Source: Nonomuraea turcica (lineage in GTDB: Bacteria; Actinomycetota; Actinomycetes; Streptosporangiales; Streptosporangiaceae). From it: a stretch of DNA of 64,000 nt. The position numbers were made by a program, and so were the translations under genes. The stretch lies in NCBI RefSeq assembly GCF_030718205.1, contig NZ_JAUZQF010000004.1:310001-374000 (forward strand), read 5' to 3'. Each line of letters opens with the position of its first letter. Position 1 is the first letter of the stretch. A model generated the notes under the pieces. It did no database searches, was not told where the DNA came from, and saw only the letters and a list, made by a program, of their open reading frames with translations. This document shows positions 1 to 8,689 of the stretch, piece by piece.

Positions 1-1
1 G

Positions 2-382
2 GCGGCCGCCGAGCGGGCCAGCGGCCTGCGTGACACGGTTCCCGTGGGCTCGGCGCTGCCCATGACCGCCGGCTCCGCGGCCCAGATACTGCTGGCGTGG
101 GAAGAGCCCGACCGGCTGCACCGCGGCCTGCGCGGCGCCAAGTTCACCGCCGCCACGCTGGCCTCCGTACGCCGCCGCGGGTGGGCCCACAGCGTCGGCG
201 AGCGCGAGCAGGGTGTGGCCAGTGTTTCCGCCCCGATCAGGGGCAGCGGCGGGAAGGTGATCGCCGCGGTCTCCGTCTCCGGCCCCATAGAAAGGCTGAC
301 GCGGGCACCTGGACGGCTGCACGCGGTGCCCGTCATGGCCGCCGCCGAACGCATCACGGAGGCCATGCGCCGCACGTCATGA
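2..382 (+). CDS. ndgR: IclR-family regulator, NdgR/AreB type (C-terminal part)
   Basis: The reading frame is open from the window edge, so only the last 126 residues are present; the HTH domain lies outside. The visible part is the IclR effector-binding domain. The stretches LRDTVPVGS, ILLAWEEP and VSVSGPIERLT match my memory of Streptomyces NdgR (AreB) almost word for word. NdgR controls leuCD and other amino-acid genes and normally sits divergent from leuC, which would then lie just left of this window. Its position beside gltX and BCAA genes agrees with that. Family assignment is strong; the exact regulon here is inferred. Confidence 0.9.
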   Translation, partial: AAAERASGLRDTVPVGSALPMTAGSAAQILLAWEEPDRLHRGLRGAKFTAATLASVRRRGWAHSVGEREQGVASVSAPIRGSGGKVIAAVSVSGPIERLTRAPGRLHAVPVMAAAERITEAMRRTS

Positions 383-440
383 TCAGCAAAAGCACGTATT
401 TGGGGAGCCGAGTGCCTCGGGAGCGCACTAGCCTGAGTGC

Positions 441-2153
441 GTGACCGATCGCATCGAGGTAGCCGCCACTGAGCTGCGACCCCTGCTCGAAGAGTTCATC
501 ATGTGGGCGCGTGCCAACGCGCCCGACAGCGATCCCGAGCTCGTGGGCCCTGCCGCACTGTGGCACCGTCTCGCCTTCTCGCAGGATCTCGGCACCTGGA
601 AGCGGGCCGACCTGCGCATCCTGCTGCTCGACCGCATACCCAAGGTCGTGGAGGATCCCGACGCCGCCGCCGACGGGATGCTCCCGGCCGTGGACGCGTA
701 CCTGACGTTCCTCTCGCAGACCGGCAGGCTGACCAAGGGCTCGGACTCCCTCGCCGATCTGCAGGCCGAGCTCGATGACGTCGAGGACGAGTTCGTCGAC
801 CTCATGGAGGAGCTGCTGGAGGACGCCGAGGGCGACGACGAGGAAGACGAGAGCGGTGACCTCGGCGACTTCGAGCCGTTCGCCGACGAGCTCTCCGATC
901 TCGACACGATCAGGCTGCGTCCCGACTCGGAGCTGGCCGCGGCCGCCCGCCAGGCGCCGCTGATCGCCAAGGCCCGCGACCTGGCCGTGTGGGTCGGGTC
1001 GGGGCGCCGGGTGGGCCAGGACACGCTCCTGAGCGACGCCGAGGTGGAGGAGGCTCTGAGGGTCGTCGGGTTGCCCAGGCCGGAGACCGACGGCCCGATC
1101 TCCGAGGCCGTCCCGCAGCTGTGGAACATCTGGAACCTGGCCGTCGACCTGGAGTTCCTGGAGCCGGGCGACGGCAACACGGTGGGTGTGCAGGACGACA
1201 CCTCGGAGTGGCCGTTCGACGACGACGAGGACGTCCTCGACGCGTGGATGCTCGGGCTGCACTCGATCGACTACGGCGACCCGGAGCTCGAGGACGAGGA
1301 TCTCACCATGGCCCTGGCGGGCCTGACTCGCGGCGTGCTGGTCAGGCTGCTGCTGGCGGGCGGCTCGCGCGACCTCGACGAGCTGGCGCAGGAGCTGTCC
1401 GAGGCCGCCGCCGAGCTCGACGAGGAGCTGGGCGCCGATGCGTGGGAGGCGGCGGACGACCCGCTGGCGCCCCCGATCGACTGGCTCGTGGGCTACGGCA
1501 TGGTCGAGGTCCAGGGCCGGACGCTCAGCCTCACGCCCCTCGGCACCGAAGGCGTCGTCCACCTGGTGGACGACTCCGACATCGAGCTGGACGCGCGGCC
1601 CGCGATCGAGTCCATGAGCGCCCACGAGCTGCTCGCGCTCAGCGCGGAGCTGCCCGAGGACGAGGCCGACGCGGAGTTCGCGGCCTGGATGCGGCTGCGC
1701 GAGCCGGGCAGGGCGGCCGAGGAGCTGCTGGAGGCGGCGGCAGAGGACGAGAGCGACGCGCTGATCAGGGTGCAGGCGGCCAGTGTGGTCGGCACCCTGG
1801 GGCAGGATGCGATCCCGGCCTGGCAGGCGGCGCTCAAGCAGCCCTCGCTGCGGCCCTATGCGGCGACCCATTTGAGCCAGCTGGAGATCGAGGGGGCGCC
1901 GGAGCCGACGCAGGATGACACGCACTGGCTGATCCTGGACATGTGGACGATCTCGGCCGGGCTCGGGCGGTCGGAGTTCGTGAGCAGCCTGCAGGACATC
2001 GGGCCGGACATGCTCAACGACCTGCTCGAGGTGATCTGGAAGATTCCGCACGCGCATGTGGAGGAGCTGCTGGATCTGATCGCCCAGGTGCATCCGGACA
2101 AGCAGGTCGCCAAGGCGGCCAGACGCGCCCTCTACAAGGCTCGCTCCGCGTGA
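441..2153 (+). CDS. Acidic HEAT-like repeat protein of unknown function
   Basis: A 570-residue soluble protein with a GTG start and no signal peptide or membrane segment. It is very acidic: residues about 105-160 are runs of Asp and Glu, with further acidic patches later. The last 150 residues (ALIRVQAASVVGTLG, then helical pairs up to AKAARRALYKARSA) look like HEAT or armadillo-type helical repeats, suggesting a protein-binding scaffold. I do not recognise a named family. It stands alone, followed by a clear terminator and reverse-strand tRNA genes. The start has only a weak ribosome binding site, so a nearby alternative start is possible. Confidence 0.75.
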   Translation: MTDRIEVAATELRPLLEEFIMWARANAPDSDPELVGPAALWHRLAFSQDLGTWKRADLRILLLDRIPKVVEDPDAAADGMLPAVDAYLTFLSQTGRLTKGSDSLADLQAELDDVEDEFVDLMEELLEDAEGDDEEDESGDLGDFEPFADELSDLDTIRLRPDSELAAAARQAPLIAKARDLAVWVGSGRRVGQDTLLSDAEVEEALRVVGLPRPETDGPISEAVPQLWNIWNLAVDLEFLEPGDGNTVGVQDDTSEWPFDDDEDVLDAWMLGLHSIDYGDPELEDEDLTMALAGLTRGVLVRLLLAGGSRDLDELAQELSEAAAELDEELGADAWEAADDPLAPPIDWLVGYGMVEVQGRTLSLTPLGTEGVVHLVDDSDIELDARPAIESMSAHELLALSAELPEDEADAEFAAWMRLREPGRAAEELLEAAAEDESDALIRVQAASVVGTLGQDAIPAWQAALKQPSLRPYAATHLSQLEIEGAPEPTQDDTHWLILDMWTISAGLGRSEFVSSLQDIGPDMLNDLLEVIWKIPHAHVEELLDLIAQVHPDKQVAKAARRALYKARSA

Positions 2154-2188
2154 GCGCGGCGCTGTTCAGCGCCGCTGCCGGATTCTGA

Positions 2189-2222
2189 GGCCCCCGCCGT
2201 TCGCGGCGGGGGCTTTCGGTTT
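2189..2222 (+). terminator. Intrinsic terminator of the HEAT-like gene
   Basis: A 10-bp GC stem (gcccccgccg, loop ttcg, cggcgggggc) 36 bp after the stop codon, followed by ctttcggtttt. The tetraloop and T-rich tail fit a strong rho-independent terminator for the upstream plus-strand gene. Confidence 0.85.
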
Positions 2223-2296
2223 TGCGTGAGAATCGTCACCTGGCGGGAAAAGCAAAACGCTCCGGGGCCATGGGCACCGGAGCGGAGAAGCAGACG

Positions 2297-2369
2297 TAGT
2301 CCCGACCGGATTCGAACCGGCGCTACCGCCTTGAGAGGGCGGCGTCCTGGGCCACTAGACGACGGGACC
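2297..2369 (-). tRNA. tRNA-Glu(CTC), copy 1
   Basis: Reverse-strand cloverleaf of 73 nt. The acceptor arm starts GGTCCCG, the D-arm has GTCTAGTGGCCCAGGAC, and the anticodon stem CCGCC/GGCGG encloses loop CTCTCAA (anticodon CTC, Glu GAG codons). The T-arm has GGTTCGAATCC and CGGGACT precedes discriminator A. CCA is not encoded. It is identical to the copy at 2392. Confidence 0.95.
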
Positions 2370-2391
2370 TTCGCGGGCTTGTGAAAAGTGG

Positions 2392-2464
2392 TAGTCCCGA
2401 CCGGATTCGAACCGGCGCTACCGCCTTGAGAGGGCGGCGTCCTGGGCCACTAGACGACGGGACC
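2392..2464 (-). tRNA. tRNA-Glu(CTC), copy 2
   Basis: Identical in sequence to the copy at 2297-2369, same strand, 22 bp away, with the short flank gtagtcccga also repeated. A recent tandem duplication of one tRNA-Glu gene. The two are probably cotranscribed. Confidence 0.95.
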
Positions 2465-2625
2465 CTGTCCACAAGCTCGTGTGCCGGGGACTCCCCCGGC
2501 GACGCAGGTAACTCTACCGCACCCCGCAGACCACAACCAAACCGCTTATCCGGCCATCAGATCCGGTCTGTGGCGGCGGATCCGGCTGGTGATGGCGGGC
2601 AGCCGTCAGTGGGCGTCTGCCGGGC

Positions 2626-2733
2626 GAAAGCGGCTCCGTCATGGCGGATGTCGAGAAGGAAGGGTTCGTCGGTGTACGAGAGCGTGAGGGCCGTTCCGGA
2701 GGCTCTGGCGTACTTGGCGACGTTCGCGAGGGC
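2626..2733 (-). pseudogene. Remnant of a NarL-type sensor histidine kinase (HATPase domain)
   Basis: The reverse strand encodes LANVAKYARAS, then LTLSYTDEPFLLDI and RHDGAAF. This is the pattern of the N-box and G1 region of histidine kinase ATPase domains of the NarL class (typically EALTNVVKHARAS and DDGxGF). Only about 36 residues survive. There is no kinase upstream because a tRNA-Gln gene and its terminator lie there, and the sequence after GAAF is not kinase-like. It therefore looks like a stranded fragment. The 2465-2777 interval contains no other gene that I can see. Confidence 0.6.
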
Positions 2734-2740
2734 GAAATGA

Positions 2741-2770
2741 AAAAACGGACGTCTCCTTGGGAGACATCCG
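2741..2770 (-). terminator. Terminator downstream of tRNA-Gln
   Basis: On the reverse strand CGGATGTCTCC and GGAGACGTCCG form an 11-bp stem with one G-U wobble, followed by TTTTTT. It lies 7 bp past the 3' end of tRNA-Gln, so it ends that transcript before the kinase remnant. Confidence 0.85.
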
Positions 2771-2777
2771 TTCACTG

Positions 2778-2849
2778 CTGGGGTACCAGGACTCGAACCT
2801 AGACTAACTGAACCAGAATCAGTCGTGCTGCCAATTACACCATACCCCA
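2778..2849 (-). tRNA. tRNA-Gln(CTG)
   Basis: Reverse-strand 72-nt cloverleaf: acceptor TGGGGTA/TACCCCA, anticodon stem ACTGA/TCAGT with loop TTCTGGT (anticodon CTG, Gln CAG codons), T-arm TAGGTTCGAGTCCTGG, discriminator G. CCA is not encoded. A tRNA-Glu/tRNA-Gln group near gltX also occurs in mycobacteria. Confidence 0.95.
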
Positions 2850-3013
2850 CCGCTGCGAACCCCTAGAGGTGCGCTTGGGCGACGTCCGAAAGAATAGCCC
2901 AGCTCGGGGGGTAAGACCAAAACGATTCGCGGACGGACCTTGAGCCGCGCACGGAAGCGGCCGTGACGTGCCAAGCTGAGGGGGACAAAACACCACGTGG
3001 AGGAGCCCGAGCG

Positions 3014-4984
3014 TTGGCCGAGAATCCGTTCTTCGCCCCAAGCACCCTGCCGTATGAGCTGCCGCCCTTCGCCGACATCCGTGAGGAGCACTACCTGCCT
3101 GCCTTCCGGCGCGGCATGGCCGAGCAGCTGGCCGAGGTCGAGGCGATCGCGGGCAGCACAGAGCAACCGACCTTCGACAACACGATCGCCGCGCTCGAGC
3201 GGTCGGGGCGGATCCTCGACCGCACGGCCACGGTCTTCTTCAGCATCGCCGCGTCCAACACCAGCGACGGCATCATGGAGATCGAGAAGGAGATCTCGCC
3301 GGAGCTGACCAGGCACGCCGACGCGATCCACCTCAACCGGGCGCTGTGGGCCCGCATCAAGCAGGTCGCCACGGAGGACCCGGAGGAGGCCTGGCTGCTG
3401 GAGAAATACCGCGACGACTTCATCAGGGCCGGCGCCGACCTGTCGGAGTCAGAGCAGGACCGGCTGCGCGGGCTCAACGAGGAGCTGTCGAAGCTCTCCA
3501 CCACCTTCGCGCAGAGCCTGCTGAAGGCCTCGACGGAGTCGGCGCTGGTGGTCGAGGACCCCAAGGAGCTCGACGGGTTCGACGAGGCCAGGATCGAGTC
3601 GCTGCGCAAGGACGACGGCACCTACGTCCTGCCGCTGCTCAACTTCACCGCCCAGCCGGGTTTGGCCCAGCTGACGAACCGCGACGTGCGCCGCAGGCTC
3701 TACGAGCTGAGCGTCGGCAGGGCACAGGGCAACTTCGAGGTGGCCGCCACGATGGCGACATTGCGGGCCGAGCGGGCGGCGCTGCTCGGGTTCCCCAGCC
3801 ATGCCGCGTACTCGGTGGCCGACCAGACGGCCAAGACCGTCGAGGCGGTCGAGGAGATGCTCGGCCAGCTCGTCGGGCCGGCCGTGCGCAACGCCAAGCG
3901 GGAGGCCGAGGAGCTGACCGAACAGGCCGGGTTCGAGATCGAGCCGTGGGACTGGCCCTACTACTCGGAGAAGGTGCGCGAGGCGCGCTACGACTTCGAC
4001 GCCGACACGATGCGGCCCTACTTCGAGCTCAACCGCGTCTACCGGGACGGGGTCTTCTTCGCGGCCGGCAAGCTGTATGGGGTCACCTTCACCGAGCGGC
4101 CCGACCTGGGTGGATATCACCCTGACGTGACGGTGTTCGAGGTGTTCGAGGAGGACGGGAGCCGGCTGGGGCTGTTCGTGCTCGACCCGTACGCCAGGTC
4201 GACCAAGCGCGGCGGGGCGTGGATGAACAACCTGGTCGACCAGTCTCTCCTGTTCGGGCTGCGGCCCGTGGTGATGAACAACCTCAACGTCACCAAGCCG
4301 GCCTCGGGGCCGACGCTGCTGACGTACGACGAGGTGAACACGGCCTTCCACGAGTTCGGGCACGCGCTGCACGGATTGTTCTCCCACGTGCGCTTCCCGC
4401 GCGTGTCCGGCACCAGCGTGCCGCGGGACTTCGTCGAATACCCCTCACAGGTCAACGAGATGTGGGTGACCTGGCCGGAGGTCCTGGCCAACTACGCCAA
4501 GCACCACGAGACGGGCGAGCCGATGCCGGCCGAGCTGGTGGAGAAGCTGCAGGCGGCCGAGAAGTTCAACCAGGGTTTCAAGACCGTCGAATACCTGGCC
4601 GCCACGCTGCTCGACTGGGCCTGGCACAAGCTGGCCCCCGGCGAGACGGTGGCCGACGCGGAGGCGTTCGAGGCGGCGGCGCTGGAGACGGCCCAGATCG
4701 CCGTGCCACAGGTCAGGCCTCGCTACCGGACCAACTACTTCGCGCACATCTTCTCCGGCGGCTACAGCGCCGGCTACTACTCCTACATCTGGAGCGAGGT
4801 GCTGGATGCGGAGAGCGTGGAGTGGTTCAAGGACAACGGCGGCCTGACCAGGGCGAACGGCGATCACTTCCGCCGTGAGCTGCTCTCTCGCGGCGGAAGC
4901 CTCGATCCGCTGACCGCCTTCCGCAACTTCCGGGGGCGGGAGCCGAGCATCGATCCGCTGCTCAAGCGCCGCGGCCTGGACTGA
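3014..4984 (+). CDS. M3-family zinc metallopeptidase (peptidyl-dipeptidase Dcp-like)
   Basis: A cytoplasmic thimet-oligopeptidase-fold protease of about 656 residues that trims peptides. The zinc motif HEFGH is at residues 446-450, inside FHEFGHALHGLFSH, and the family C-terminal pattern (YFAHIFSGGYSAGYYSY, IWSEVLDAE) is intact. I chose the TTG at 3014 because GGAGGAG lies 8 bp upstream and the product then begins MAENPFFAPS as in relatives. An upstream ATG at 2963 would add 17 unlikely residues. No signal peptide. Its end overlaps the convergent NmrA-like gene by 23 bp. Confidence 0.93.
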   Translation: MAENPFFAPSTLPYELPPFADIREEHYLPAFRRGMAEQLAEVEAIAGSTEQPTFDNTIAALERSGRILDRTATVFFSIAASNTSDGIMEIEKEISPELTRHADAIHLNRALWARIKQVATEDPEEAWLLEKYRDDFIRAGADLSESEQDRLRGLNEELSKLSTTFAQSLLKASTESALVVEDPKELDGFDEARIESLRKDDGTYVLPLLNFTAQPGLAQLTNRDVRRRLYELSVGRAQGNFEVAATMATLRAERAALLGFPSHAAYSVADQTAKTVEAVEEMLGQLVGPAVRNAKREAEELTEQAGFEIEPWDWPYYSEKVREARYDFDADTMRPYFELNRVYRDGVFFAAGKLYGVTFTERPDLGGYHPDVTVFEVFEEDGSRLGLFVLDPYARSTKRGGAWMNNLVDQSLLFGLRPVVMNNLNVTKPASGPTLLTYDEVNTAFHEFGHALHGLFSHVRFPRVSGTSVPRDFVEYPSQVNEMWVTWPEVLANYAKHHETGEPMPAELVEKLQAAEKFNQGFKTVEYLAATLLDWAWHKLAPGETVADAEAFEAAALETAQIAVPQVRPRYRTNYFAHIFSGGYSAGYYSYIWSEVLDAESVEWFKDNGGLTRANGDHFRRELLSRGGSLDPLTAFRNFRGREPSIDPLLKRRGLD

Positions 4985-5795
4985 AAACCGCGGCATGTTC
5001 GGCGGCCCACTGCGCGAACGTGCGCGGTGGGCGCCCCGTGACCTGCTCGACGGTGGGCGTGATCTGGTAGGCGTCCTCGGGCACGTTGCCGAAGACCTCG
5101 ATCTGGAACTCGATCATCTCCTCGGGGACGCCCTCGGCCCGGTAACGCTCGCGCATCTCGTCCACCGTGAGCTCGACGAAGGCGATCTCCTTGCCGATCG
5201 CCTTCGACAGGGTCGCCACCTTGGCCGGCATGTCGAGCAGCTCAGGGCCGGTGAGGCCGTAGGAGTGGCCCGCGTGCCCGTCCTCCGCCAGCACGGTGGC
5301 GATCACGGCGCCGATGTCGGCCTCGTGCACCATCGCGGTCTTCGTCGCGCCGAAGGGCTCCTCGATCACGCCCCTCGTCCGGACGGACTCCGCCCACACG
5401 AGGGCGTTCGCCATGAACTCGGTCGGCTGGACGTAGGTCCATGACAGATCGCTCGCGGTCACGGCGGGCTCCAGCGTTCCCTGCGACCAGCCGCTGAGCA
5501 GCGTCACCCGGCGCACGCCGGCCTCGGCGATCAGCTGGACGATCTCCTTGCCGTTGGGGAGCGGCGCGTAGCCGGACCCGCCGACGTCGATGAGGTGCAC
5601 GCCCTCGACGCCCTGGAGCGCGGGGACGAGCGTCTCGGCGCGGCTGAGGTCGCCCTGGACGACCTCCACCTGCTCGGGCAATCGTGCTCGGCCCGGGTCG
5701 CGGGTGAGCGCCCTCACCCGCTGCCCCGCGCGTACGAGATGGTCGACGACATGCCTGCCCACGGAGCCCGTCGCTCCGGTCACCAAATAGGTCAT
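4962..5795 (-). CDS. NmrA-like NAD(P)-binding oxidoreductase
   Basis: A 277-residue atypical short-chain dehydrogenase of the NmrA/quinone-oxidoreductase class. It opens with TYLVTGATGSVGRHVV, the GxxGxxG dinucleotide motif. LLSGWSQGTLEPA and YVQPTEFMANAL follow the NmrA pattern rather than a YxxxK active site. Proteins of this kind act as redox sensors or reduce small quinones; the substrate here is unknown. The gene is single and convergent with the M3 peptidase. Confidence 0.85.
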   Translation of the reverse strand: MTYLVTGATGSVGRHVVDHLVRAGQRVRALTRDPGRARLPEQVEVVQGDLSRAETLVPALQGVEGVHLIDVGGSGYAPLPNGKEIVQLIAEAGVRRVTLLSGWSQGTLEPAVTASDLSWTYVQPTEFMANALVWAESVRTRGVIEEPFGATKTAMVHEADIGAVIATVLAEDGHAGHSYGLTGPELLDMPAKVATLSKAIGKEIAFVELTVDEMRERYRAEGVPEEMIEFQIEVFGNVPEDAYQITPTVEQVTGRPPRTFAQWAAEHAAVFSPGRGA

Positions 5796-5825
5796 GCCGG
5801 AGACGGTAGAAACCGTCGCGGCAGA

Positions 5826-7205
5826 CTACGTGCCTGAATGGAGCCGCGTCAGGGCGGCGCGCAGCCGGTCCACGGTCCGCTCGCGGCCGAGCACCTCGAT
5901 CGACTCGAACAGCGGCAGACCCACCGTGCGGCCGGTGACCGCCACGCGCACCGGGGCCTGGGCCTTGCCGAGCTTGAGCCCGTGGGCGCCGCCGACCTCC
6001 TCCAGGGCCTCCTTGAGCGACTCCGGGTCCCAGCTCACGCTCTCCAGCCGCTCGAGGTAGCCGGTGATGATCTCCACCGGGGAGTTTTTCATCGCCTTGT
6101 CCCAGGACGCCTGCTCGAAGACCGGCTCCTCGAGGAAGAGGAAGTCGATGTTCTGCCGGATCTCCGACAACACCGCGAGGCGGGTCTGGGCCAGGACCGC
6201 GACCTTGCTGAACAGCTCGCGGTCCCAGGACGGGTCGAGGTAGGACGCGCAGCGCTCCTCGAACGTCTCCAGCGGGAGCGCCCGGATGTATTCGCCGTTG
6301 AACGCGCGCAGCTTCTTCTCGTCGAAGAACGCGCTGGCGGAGTTGACGTCCTCCAGCCGGAACAGCGGCACCATCTCCGACCACGGCATGATCTCGCGGT
6401 CCTCGCCGGGGCCCCAGCCGAGCAGCATCAGGTAGTTGACCATGGCCTCGGCCAGGTAGCCCTCCGCGCGGTAGTCCTCCAGCGCCACCTTGTCGCGGCG
6501 CTTGGACAACTTTTTGCGCTGCTCGTTGACGATCACCGGCAGGTGCGCCCAGACCGGCGGCGTCGCGCCCAGCGCGGGCCACAGCAGCATCTGCTTGGCC
6601 GCGTTGCCCAGGTGCTCCTCGCCGCGGACGACGTGGGTGATGTTCTGGGTGATGTCGTCGACCGCGTTGGCCAGCACGTAGAGCGGCGAGCCGTCGCTGC
6701 GGGCGATGACGAAGTCCTCCTGCGCCTCGTTGGGGAACTCCACGTTGCCGCGGACGAGGTCCGCCACCACCGTCACGCCCTCGTCGGGAGTGCGGAAGCG
6801 CACCGCGCCCTCGGTCAGGCCGCGGTCGCGGCAGTAGCCGTCGTAGCCCTTGTGCTCGGAGCCGGTGCGGGCGACGAGCGTGTCGCGCGTGCAGTCGCAG
6901 TAGTAGGCCCTGCCGTCGGCCAGCAGCTTCGCCACCGCCTCGCGGTGCTGCGGCTCGTAGGCCGACTGGAAGTAGGGGCCCTCGAACACCGGATTGGAGC
7001 CGTTGATGCCGATCCAGTCCAGCGCGGAGATGATGCCCTCAGTCCACTCCGGACGGTTGCGGGACGCGTCGGTGTCCTCGATGCGCAGCACGAAGCGGCC
7101 GCCGGACTGCTCGGCCAGCGCCCAGTTGAACAGCGCCGTGCGGGCGCCGCCGACGTGGAACATGCCGGTTGGGGACGGGGCGAAACGCACCCGTAGATCA
7201 GTCAC
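5826..7205 (-). CDS. gltX: Glutamate--tRNA ligase
   Basis: Charges tRNA-Glu and, in organisms with GatCAB, also misacylates tRNA-Gln; the gatCAB operon is in this window. The class I signatures are visible: [11 protein letters not shown] (HIGH-like, residues 10-20) and KLSKRRD (KMSKS-like, about residue 245). The product is 459 residues, a normal length. I place the start at GTG 7205 ([14 protein letters not shown]) because it overlaps the FAH stop by 8 bp, implying translational coupling. The longer frame to 7286 only adds low-complexity residues. Confidence 0.96.
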   Translation of the reverse strand: MTDLRVRFAPSPTGMFHVGGARTALFNWALAEQSGGRFVLRIEDTDASRNRPEWTEGIISALDWIGINGSNPVFEGPYFQSAYEPQHREAVAKLLADGRAYYCDCTRDTLVARTGSEHKGYDGYCRDRGLTEGAVRFRTPDEGVTVVADLVRGNVEFPNEAQEDFVIARSDGSPLYVLANAVDDITQNITHVVRGEEHLGNAAKQMLLWPALGATPPVWAHLPVIVNEQRKKLSKRRDKVALEDYRAEGYLAEAMVNYLMLLGWGPGEDREIMPWSEMVPLFRLEDVNSASAFFDEKKLRAFNGEYIRALPLETFEERCASYLDPSWDRELFSKVAVLAQTRLAVLSEIRQNIDFLFLEEPVFEQASWDKAMKNSPVEIITGYLERLESVSWDPESLKEALEEVGGAHGLKLGKAQAPVRVAVTGRTVGLPLFESIEVLGRERTVDRLRAALTRLHSGT

Positions 7206-7974
7206 GGGAGACCACCTTGTTCGTGAGTGTGCCGATGCCTTCGATGCCGACGCTGACCTCGTCGTCGATCTGGAGCGGGCCGACACCTGCCGGGGTGCCG
7301 GTCAGGATGACGTCGCCGGGGATCAGCGTCATGACCGCGCTGACGTAGGCCACCAGCGCGGGGATGTCGTGGATGAGCTGGCTGGTGCGGCCGCTCTGGC
7401 GCACCTCGCCGTTGACCGTGGTCGTCAGCGCCAGGTCGCTCGCGTCCAGGTCGGTCTGGATCCACGGCCCGAGCGGGCAGAACGTGTCGAACCCCTTGGC
7501 CCGGGTGAACTGCACGTCCTTCTTCTGCAGATCGCGGGCGGTGACGTCGTTGGCACAGGTGTAGCCGAAAATGACGTCCTTGACCCGCTCGACCGGGACC
7601 TCGCGGCAGAGCCTGCCGATCACCACGGCCAGCTCGCCTTCGTAGTCGACGCGGTCGGACATCGACGTGGGATAGGCGATGTTCTCGCCGTGACCGATCA
7701 CCGAGGTGGACGGCTTCATGAAGATGAGCGGCTCCTCGGGCACCTCGTTGCCCATCTCGCGCGCGTGCTCGGCGTAGTTTCTGCCGATGGCGATCACCTT
7801 GCTCGGCAGCATCGGAGCCAGCAGCTTCACCTGGCTGAGCGGGAACCGATCGCCGGTGAACTGCACCTGACCGAACGGATGGCCGGCGACCGTGGACACG
7901 ATCTCCTCGCCCGGACCGCCTTCGACCACGCCGAACGACACGCCTTCGCCTGTGGAGAACCTCGCTATACGCAC
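7198..7974 (-). CDS. Fumarylacetoacetate hydrolase family protein
   Basis: A 258-residue protein of the FAH/2-hydroxyhepta-2,4-diene-1,7-dioate isomerase superfamily. Family motifs are [14 protein letters not shown] near residue 60 and [15 protein letters not shown], with metal-binding acidic residues in FMKPST and [11 protein letters not shown]. Members hydrolyse or decarboxylate acylpyruvates. Here it is the first gene of a two-gene unit with gltX, an association also found in M. tuberculosis (Rv2993c and gltS), so a housekeeping role such as oxaloacetate decarboxylation is plausible but unproven. GTG start. Confidence 0.9.
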   Translation of the reverse strand: MRIARFSTGEGVSFGVVEGGPGEEIVSTVAGHPFGQVQFTGDRFPLSQVKLLAPMLPSKVIAIGRNYAEHAREMGNEVPEEPLIFMKPSTSVIGHGENIAYPTSMSDRVDYEGELAVVIGRLCREVPVERVKDVIFGYTCANDVTARDLQKKDVQFTRAKGFDTFCPLGPWIQTDLDASDLALTTTVNGEVRQSGRTSQLIHDIPALVAYVSAVMTLIPGDVILTGTPAGVGPLQIDDEVSVGIEGIGTLTNKVVSRD

Positions 7975-8105
7975 CCGACAAGGCTATCGCCGCTGCCACA
8001 GGGGTCCGCCCACTCGACACCCGACGAGTCATGAGCCGTCCATTTATGCGGCTGGAGTCCGTCGTGCAGAGCATCACCCGGATAGCTGCGGTTAGCTGTC
8101 AGGGC

Positions 8106-8294
8106 ATGAACAACGTCCAGTGGACGCCGCTGATCGGCATGGCCATCGGCATCGTTCTCGGGGTGGTCGGCGCCTTCGGCGGCCTCGGCGCGTTCCTGCT
8201 CGTGCTCGGGCTCGGCTCGATCGGCTTCGTGGCCGGGCGGGTCGCCGCGACGGGCGAGGTGAACGTGTTGGGCCTGTCCCTGAGGCGCAAATGA
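8106..8294 (+). CDS. Small two-helix membrane protein
   Basis: A 62-residue protein starting MNNVQWTPLIG. Two hydrophobic Gly/Ala/Val-rich segments cover residues about 8-27 and 28-46, with a basic tail LSLRRK. It resembles the DUF2273-like small membrane proteins of actinomycetes, but that match is only by composition. I prefer ATG 8106 over an upstream ATG at 8031, which would add a polar leader. It precedes the monooxygenase gene by 49 bp and may share its transcript. Confidence 0.6.
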   Translation: MNNVQWTPLIGMAIGIVLGVVGAFGGLGAFLLVLGLGSIGFVAGRVAATGEVNVLGLSLRRK

Positions 8295-8343
8295 TCCGCG
8301 TTAGCCTGGAGCCCTCAGCTGCGCCGTATGGGAGGGGTTCCCC

Positions 8344-8685
8344 TTGTCCGTCGTGAAGATCAACGTGCTGACCGTGCCCGCCGACATGCGGGAAGAGCTC
8401 GAAAAGCGCTTCTCCAAGCGGGCCGGGATGGTGGAGTCGGCCGACGGGTTCGAGTGGTTCGAGCTGCTCAGGCCCGTGGAGGGCACTGAGCAGTATCTCG
8501 TCTACACGCGCTGGCGCAGCGAGGAGGACTTCCAGAAGTGGCAGTCGAGCCAGGCGTTCGCCCGCGGGCATGCCCAGGCCGCCGCCTCCGCCGCCCAGGG
8601 TCACGGCCACGGTCAGGGCCCCGCGGCCACGGGCTCCGAGGTGTGGACCTTCGAAGTCGCCGAGACCGCGAGCCCCAAGGCCTAG
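8344..8685 (+). CDS. Antibiotic biosynthesis monooxygenase (ABM) domain protein
   Basis: A 113-residue ferredoxin-like-fold protein with the ABM pattern INVLTVPADMREELEKRFS, FEWFELLRPVEG, YLVYTRWRSEEDFQKW. Relatives include heme-degrading IsdG/MhuD enzymes and cofactor-free quinol monooxygenases. A His/Gly/Ala-rich stretch (QGHGHGQG, residues about 87-94) near the C-terminus may bind metal. TTG start with GGGAGG about 8 bp upstream. In the cytoplasm; a heme-degrading role is possible but not shown. Confidence 0.85.
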   Translation: MSVVKINVLTVPADMREELEKRFSKRAGMVESADGFEWFELLRPVEGTEQYLVYTRWRSEEDFQKWQSSQAFARGHAQAAASAAQGHGHGQGPAATGSEVWTFEVAETASPKA

Positions 8686-8689
8686 CGCT

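Noticed and set aside
354-2093. Long reverse-strand ORF (579 codons) opposite the HEAT-like gene
   Set aside because: It is the antisense of an acidic coding gene; Arg/Leu/Gln-rich composition, no motifs, no ribosome binding site. Typical high-GC shadow.
2297-2464. tRNA-Glu tandem as attachment-site duplication
   Set aside because: Both copies are full length and only 22 bp apart with no integrase or foreign DNA between, so simple gene duplication explains it.
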